Shown one piece after another: positions 53,179 to 55,434 of a stretch of 55,434 nt of DNA. Within the stretch, counting starts at the first letter, position 1. Each line of letters opens with the position of its first letter. Source of the DNA: JACQXM01 sp964569425 (GTDB lineage Bacteria; Planctomycetota; Phycisphaerae; UBA1845). The notes below the pieces were generated by a model. It worked only from the letters and a program-made list of their open reading frames with translations. It did not search any database and was not told the origin of the DNA. The stretch is from assembly GCA_964569425.1 (NCBI GenBank), contig CAZMVD010000014.1, forward strand, positions 1 through 55,434, read 5' to 3'. The translations under genes and the position numbers were made by a program.

Positions 53179-54299
53179 GCATCGAAGTTCGCCACATCAG
53201 CAAGACGTTCGGCGATTTTGCCGCGCTCAAGGACGTGTCGCTGCGTGTGCCGACGGGCGAACTCGTCGCCCTGCTGGGTCCGTCGGGCTCGGGCAAGACC
53301 ACGCTGCTGCGAATCATCGCTGGGTTGGAATTCGCCGATACCGGAAGTGGCTCGGTCCTGTTTCACGGAAGTGACGTGGCCCAGCGGCGCGTGGGCGATC
53401 GCCGTGTCGGGTTCGTCTTCCAGCACTACGCACTCTTTCGTCACATGACCGTGCACGAGAACGTCGCCTTCGGATTGCGCGTGCGGCCCCGGAAATATCG
53501 GCCTTCGAAGGAGGCCATTGGCGCGAAGGTACGTCAGCTCCTGGAACTGGTTCAACTGGAGCACCTCGCCGGGCGGTTTCCCAATCAACTGTCGGGCGGA
53601 CAGCGGCAGCGAGTGGCGCTCGCCCGCGCCCTGGCCGTGGAGCCGGAGGTGCTGCTGCTCGACGAGCCCTTCGGCGCGCTCGACGCCAGGGTGCGCAAGG
53701 AACTGCGCACGTGGCTGCGCCGTTTGCACGACGAAATTCAAGTCACCAGCGTCTTCGTCACCCACGACCAGGATGAAGCCCTGGAAGTCGCGGACCAGAT
53801 CGTGGTGATGAACCAGGGCCGCGTCGAACAGGCCGGTACGCCCGACCAGGTGTTCCATCATCCCCAAACGGAGTTTGTGTTGCATTTCCTCGGAGAGGTA
53901 AACCAGTTTCATGGCCGCGTCGATGCCGACCGCGTTCACCTGGGGCCCATCGAACTTCCCTTTGACGGCAACGGTCAGTCCGTGAGGGGCGCCGCCCGCG
54001 TCTTCGTTCGACCCCACGACGTGACCATCGACACCAAGACCAACGGCCTGCCGTCGATCCAGGCAAAGGTGTTGCGCGTACACTCAGCCGGCCCGACGGT
54101 TCGCGTCGAGTTGAAGACGTCCGCCGGGCAATCGCTCACTGCCGAGTTATCGCAGGAGCGATTCGGCACCATGCGCCTGGAACCCGGGACCCACGTCTTC
54201 GTACGGCCCCGCCACATTCGTGTGTTCGGTGAATCCTCGGTCGTGCCGGAAGCAAGAGCGACGGCGGATGCTCCAACCGAGCAAGGGTACGTGATATGA
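53175..54299 (+). CDS. cysA: Sulfate/thiosulfate ABC ATPase CysA
   Basis: 374 aa. Walker A LLGPSGSGKTTLLR, Q loop FVFQHYALFRHMTVHENVAF, signature LSGGQRQRVALARALA, Walker B VLLLDEPFGALDA and H loop FVTHDQDEALEVAD, then a TOBE/regulatory tail (about 240-360). AAGGAGG lies 8 nt before ATG 53175, which overlaps the cysW stop. The longer open frame upstream is a shadow of cysW. Powers import of sulfate or thiosulfate. Confidence 0.95.
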   Translation: MSIEVRHISKTFGDFAALKDVSLRVPTGELVALLGPSGSGKTTLLRIIAGLEFADTGSGSVLFHGSDVAQRRVGDRRVGFVFQHYALFRHMTVHENVAFGLRVRPRKYRPSKEAIGAKVRQLLELVQLEHLAGRFPNQLSGGQRQRVALARALAVEPEVLLLDEPFGALDARVRKELRTWLRRLHDEIQVTSVFVTHDQDEALEVADQIVVMNQGRVEQAGTPDQVFHHPQTEFVLHFLGEVNQFHGRVDADRVHLGPIELPFDGNGQSVRGAARVFVRPHDVTIDTKTNGLPSIQAKVLRVHSAGPTVRVELKTSAGQSLTAELSQERFGTMRLEPGTHVFVRPRHIRVFGESSVVPEARATADAPTEQGYVI

Positions 54300-54668
54300 G
54301 ACGGAATGCGCCGTGCACGAACGACGCGTGGCGGCGGCGCCCGGGCACCGTGGCGCCGACAATCCGCCTCCTGGTGTCTGCGGTCGGCGTCGACACACAC
54401 TCGAGAAGTCCGATCCTCGCATTCTCCCGCCCGAGGATTGGCGCCGGCGTGCGAGAGGATTTGCCTCCCTGTTTTCGAGAACGACGACCTCATCGAATAC
54501 GCCGCTGCAGAGGGAGTTTATCCCGCCAGCCCGCGAGCCGAACCGCGCAAGGCGCAGCACTGGCACGCAGACGGCGCAGCGATAGTCGCCTGCGGACGCT
54601 TCTTCGTCCGGCGTTTTGCCCTTAAGCCCGCTTGAGTGGTTCGCCCAATCGAGGCGCACCAACACGAC
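54300..54668. other. Gap after cysA with several GC-rich open frames, no assigned gene
   Basis: 369 bp between cysA (+) and acs (-). Three plus-strand frames are open at once (from 54296, 54306 and 54313) because of GC bias; the 54306 frame contains FENDDLIEYAAAEGVYP. None resembles a known family. Two hypothetical fates remain: noncoding, or a short unknown gene. Confidence 0.4.
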
Positions 54669-55434
54669 TTATTTGCGGTACGTCTCCACCAGGTGCGTCA
54701 CGACGGCGGGATCCGCCAGCGTCGTGGTGTCGCCTACCTGGTCTGGTTGACCTTCGGCAATCTTACGCAGAATACGGCGCATGATCTTTCCGCTGCGTGT
54801 CTTGGGCAGTCCGGGTGCCCAGTGAATGACGTCCGGTTGGGCGATCGCGCCGATTTCCTTCCGCACGTGCGCCATCAGCGCTTTCTTCAGGGCGTCGGTG
54901 TATTCCTGCCCCGTCTTCAACGTCACGTACGCGTAGATGCCTTGACCCTTGATTTCATGCGGGAAACCCACCACCGCGGCCTCGGCCACGGCGGCGTGGC
55001 TGACCAGCGCGCTTTCCACTTCGGCCGTGCCCATGCGGTGACCGGAGACGTTGATGACGTCGTCCACGCGGCCGGTGATCCACCAGTAGCCGTCTTCATC
55101 GTGGCGGCAGCCGTCGCCGGTGAAGTAGAGGCCGGGGTAAGCGGTAAAGTAGGTTTCCTTGAATCGCTCGTGCTGGCCGTAGACGGTGCGCATGATGCCC
55201 GGCCAGGGCTCTGCGATGCAAAGAACGCCGGCACCCGGTCCGTCGACTCGCTTTCCATCGCTGTTGAACATGACCGGCTTGACGCCGAAGAAAGGCAGCG
55301 TGGCCGATCCCGGCTTGGTGGGGATGGCGCCGGGAAGGGGCGTGATGAGAATGCCGCCGGTCTCCGTCTGCCACCAGGTGTCCACGATGGGGCACCGCTC
55401 CTTGCCGACCACGCGGTGGTACCACATCCACGCC
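54669..55434 (-). CDS. acs: Acetyl-CoA synthetase, C-terminal part (runs off the window)
   Basis: 252 residues visible, the 3' third to half of a normally about 650-aa enzyme. It has DTWWQTETGGILITPLPG, YFTGDGCRHDEDGYWWITGR, DDVINVSGHRMGTAEVE and the acetylation-site region PKTRSGKIMRRILRK (the Lys is the regulated residue). It makes acetyl-CoA from acetate and ATP. The start lies beyond position 55434. The stop is TAA at 54669-54671. Confidence 0.96.
   Translation of the reverse strand, partial: AWMWYHRVVGKERCPIVDTWWQTETGGILITPLPGAIPTKPGSATLPFFGVKPVMFNSDGKRVDGPGAGVLCIAEPWPGIMRTVYGQHERFKETYFTAYPGLYFTGDGCRHDEDGYWWITGRVDDVINVSGHRMGTAEVESALVSHAAVAEAAVVGFPHEIKGQGIYAYVTLKTGQEYTDALKKALMAHVRKEIGAIAQPDVIHWAPGLPKTRSGKIMRRILRKIAEGQPDQVGDTTTLADPAVVTHLVETYRK

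Noticed and set aside
54296..54635. Possible small gene after cysA
   Set aside because: Three frames are open together and none looks like a protein; left as unassigned.
1..55434. CRISPR arrays, prophage, toxin-antitoxin or restriction modules
   Set aside because: I scanned for repeat-spacer patterns and their marker genes and saw none.

Overview
The window is about 55.4 kb of GC-rich bacterial DNA that looks like a planctomycete chromosome. The best lineage clue is a 96-aa lysine-rich protein at 23358-23648 with the MSVDKSL start of the small basic protein family shared by the Planctomycetes/Verrucomicrobia/Chlamydiae group. The gene content (anaerobic hydrogenase/heterodisulfide-reductase genes, an HD-GYP and HDOD signalling cassette, a GAF-type sigma-54 activator) fits but does not settle genus or class.

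Layout. 0.1-6.5 kb (+): an overlapping three-gene signalling operon (hybrid histidine kinase, REC-HD-GYP phosphodiesterase, REC-HDOD). 6.5-8.8 kb: a decay zone with a Cys-rich lipoprotein gene interrupted by an in-frame stop, an IS1380-type transposase tail, and an intact IS5-family element whose transposase needs a -1 frameshift. 8.8-21.3 kb (-): one long redox cluster. In transcription order it holds a MarR-type regulator, an HdrCB-like iron-sulfur protein, EtfB, EtfA, a membrane cytochrome/iron-sulfur EtfAB:quinone oxidoreductase (EMO/DUF224 type), HdrA (one-base frameshift), MvhD, MvhG, MvhA, a hydrogenase maturation protease, a lone cyclic-nucleotide-binding domain and a lone receiver. 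21.3-21.8 kb: recombinase and transposase fragments beside tRNA-Val(GAC). 22.1-27.2 kb (-): aminotransferase, small basic protein, SPOR-like membrane protein, ABC ATPase and periplasmic adaptor. 27.7-42.2 kb: malate dehydrogenase, a DUF418-CPBP fusion, small membrane and secreted proteins, a CPBP protease, GNAT, a B12/radical-SAM enzyme, a DEAD-type helicase, pseudouridine synthase, an M42 peptidase, an RsbU-like phosphatase and a 59-aa zinc ribbon. 42.3-48.4 kb: ClpX, a SHOCT protein, ROK kinase, an HExxH lipoprotein and LepA. 48.5-54.3 kb: a sigma-54 activator divergent from a sulfate/thiosulfate ABC operon (sbp-cysTWA) that has a recognisable -24/-12 promoter. The window ends inside acetyl-CoA synthetase (-).

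How they work together. The most interesting system is the 10-20.5 kb cluster. It combines a group 3c-type [NiFe] hydrogenase (MvhAGD) and the flavoprotein HdrA with EtfAB and a membrane EMO-type quinone reductase, plus a second soluble HdrCB-like protein in place of a canonical HdrB/HdrC pair. I infer an electron-transfer hub linking H2, a low-potential carrier, an acyl-CoA- or other Etf-linked donor and the quinone pool. The second strong signal is the sigma-54-controlled sulfate uptake operon with its divergent activator.
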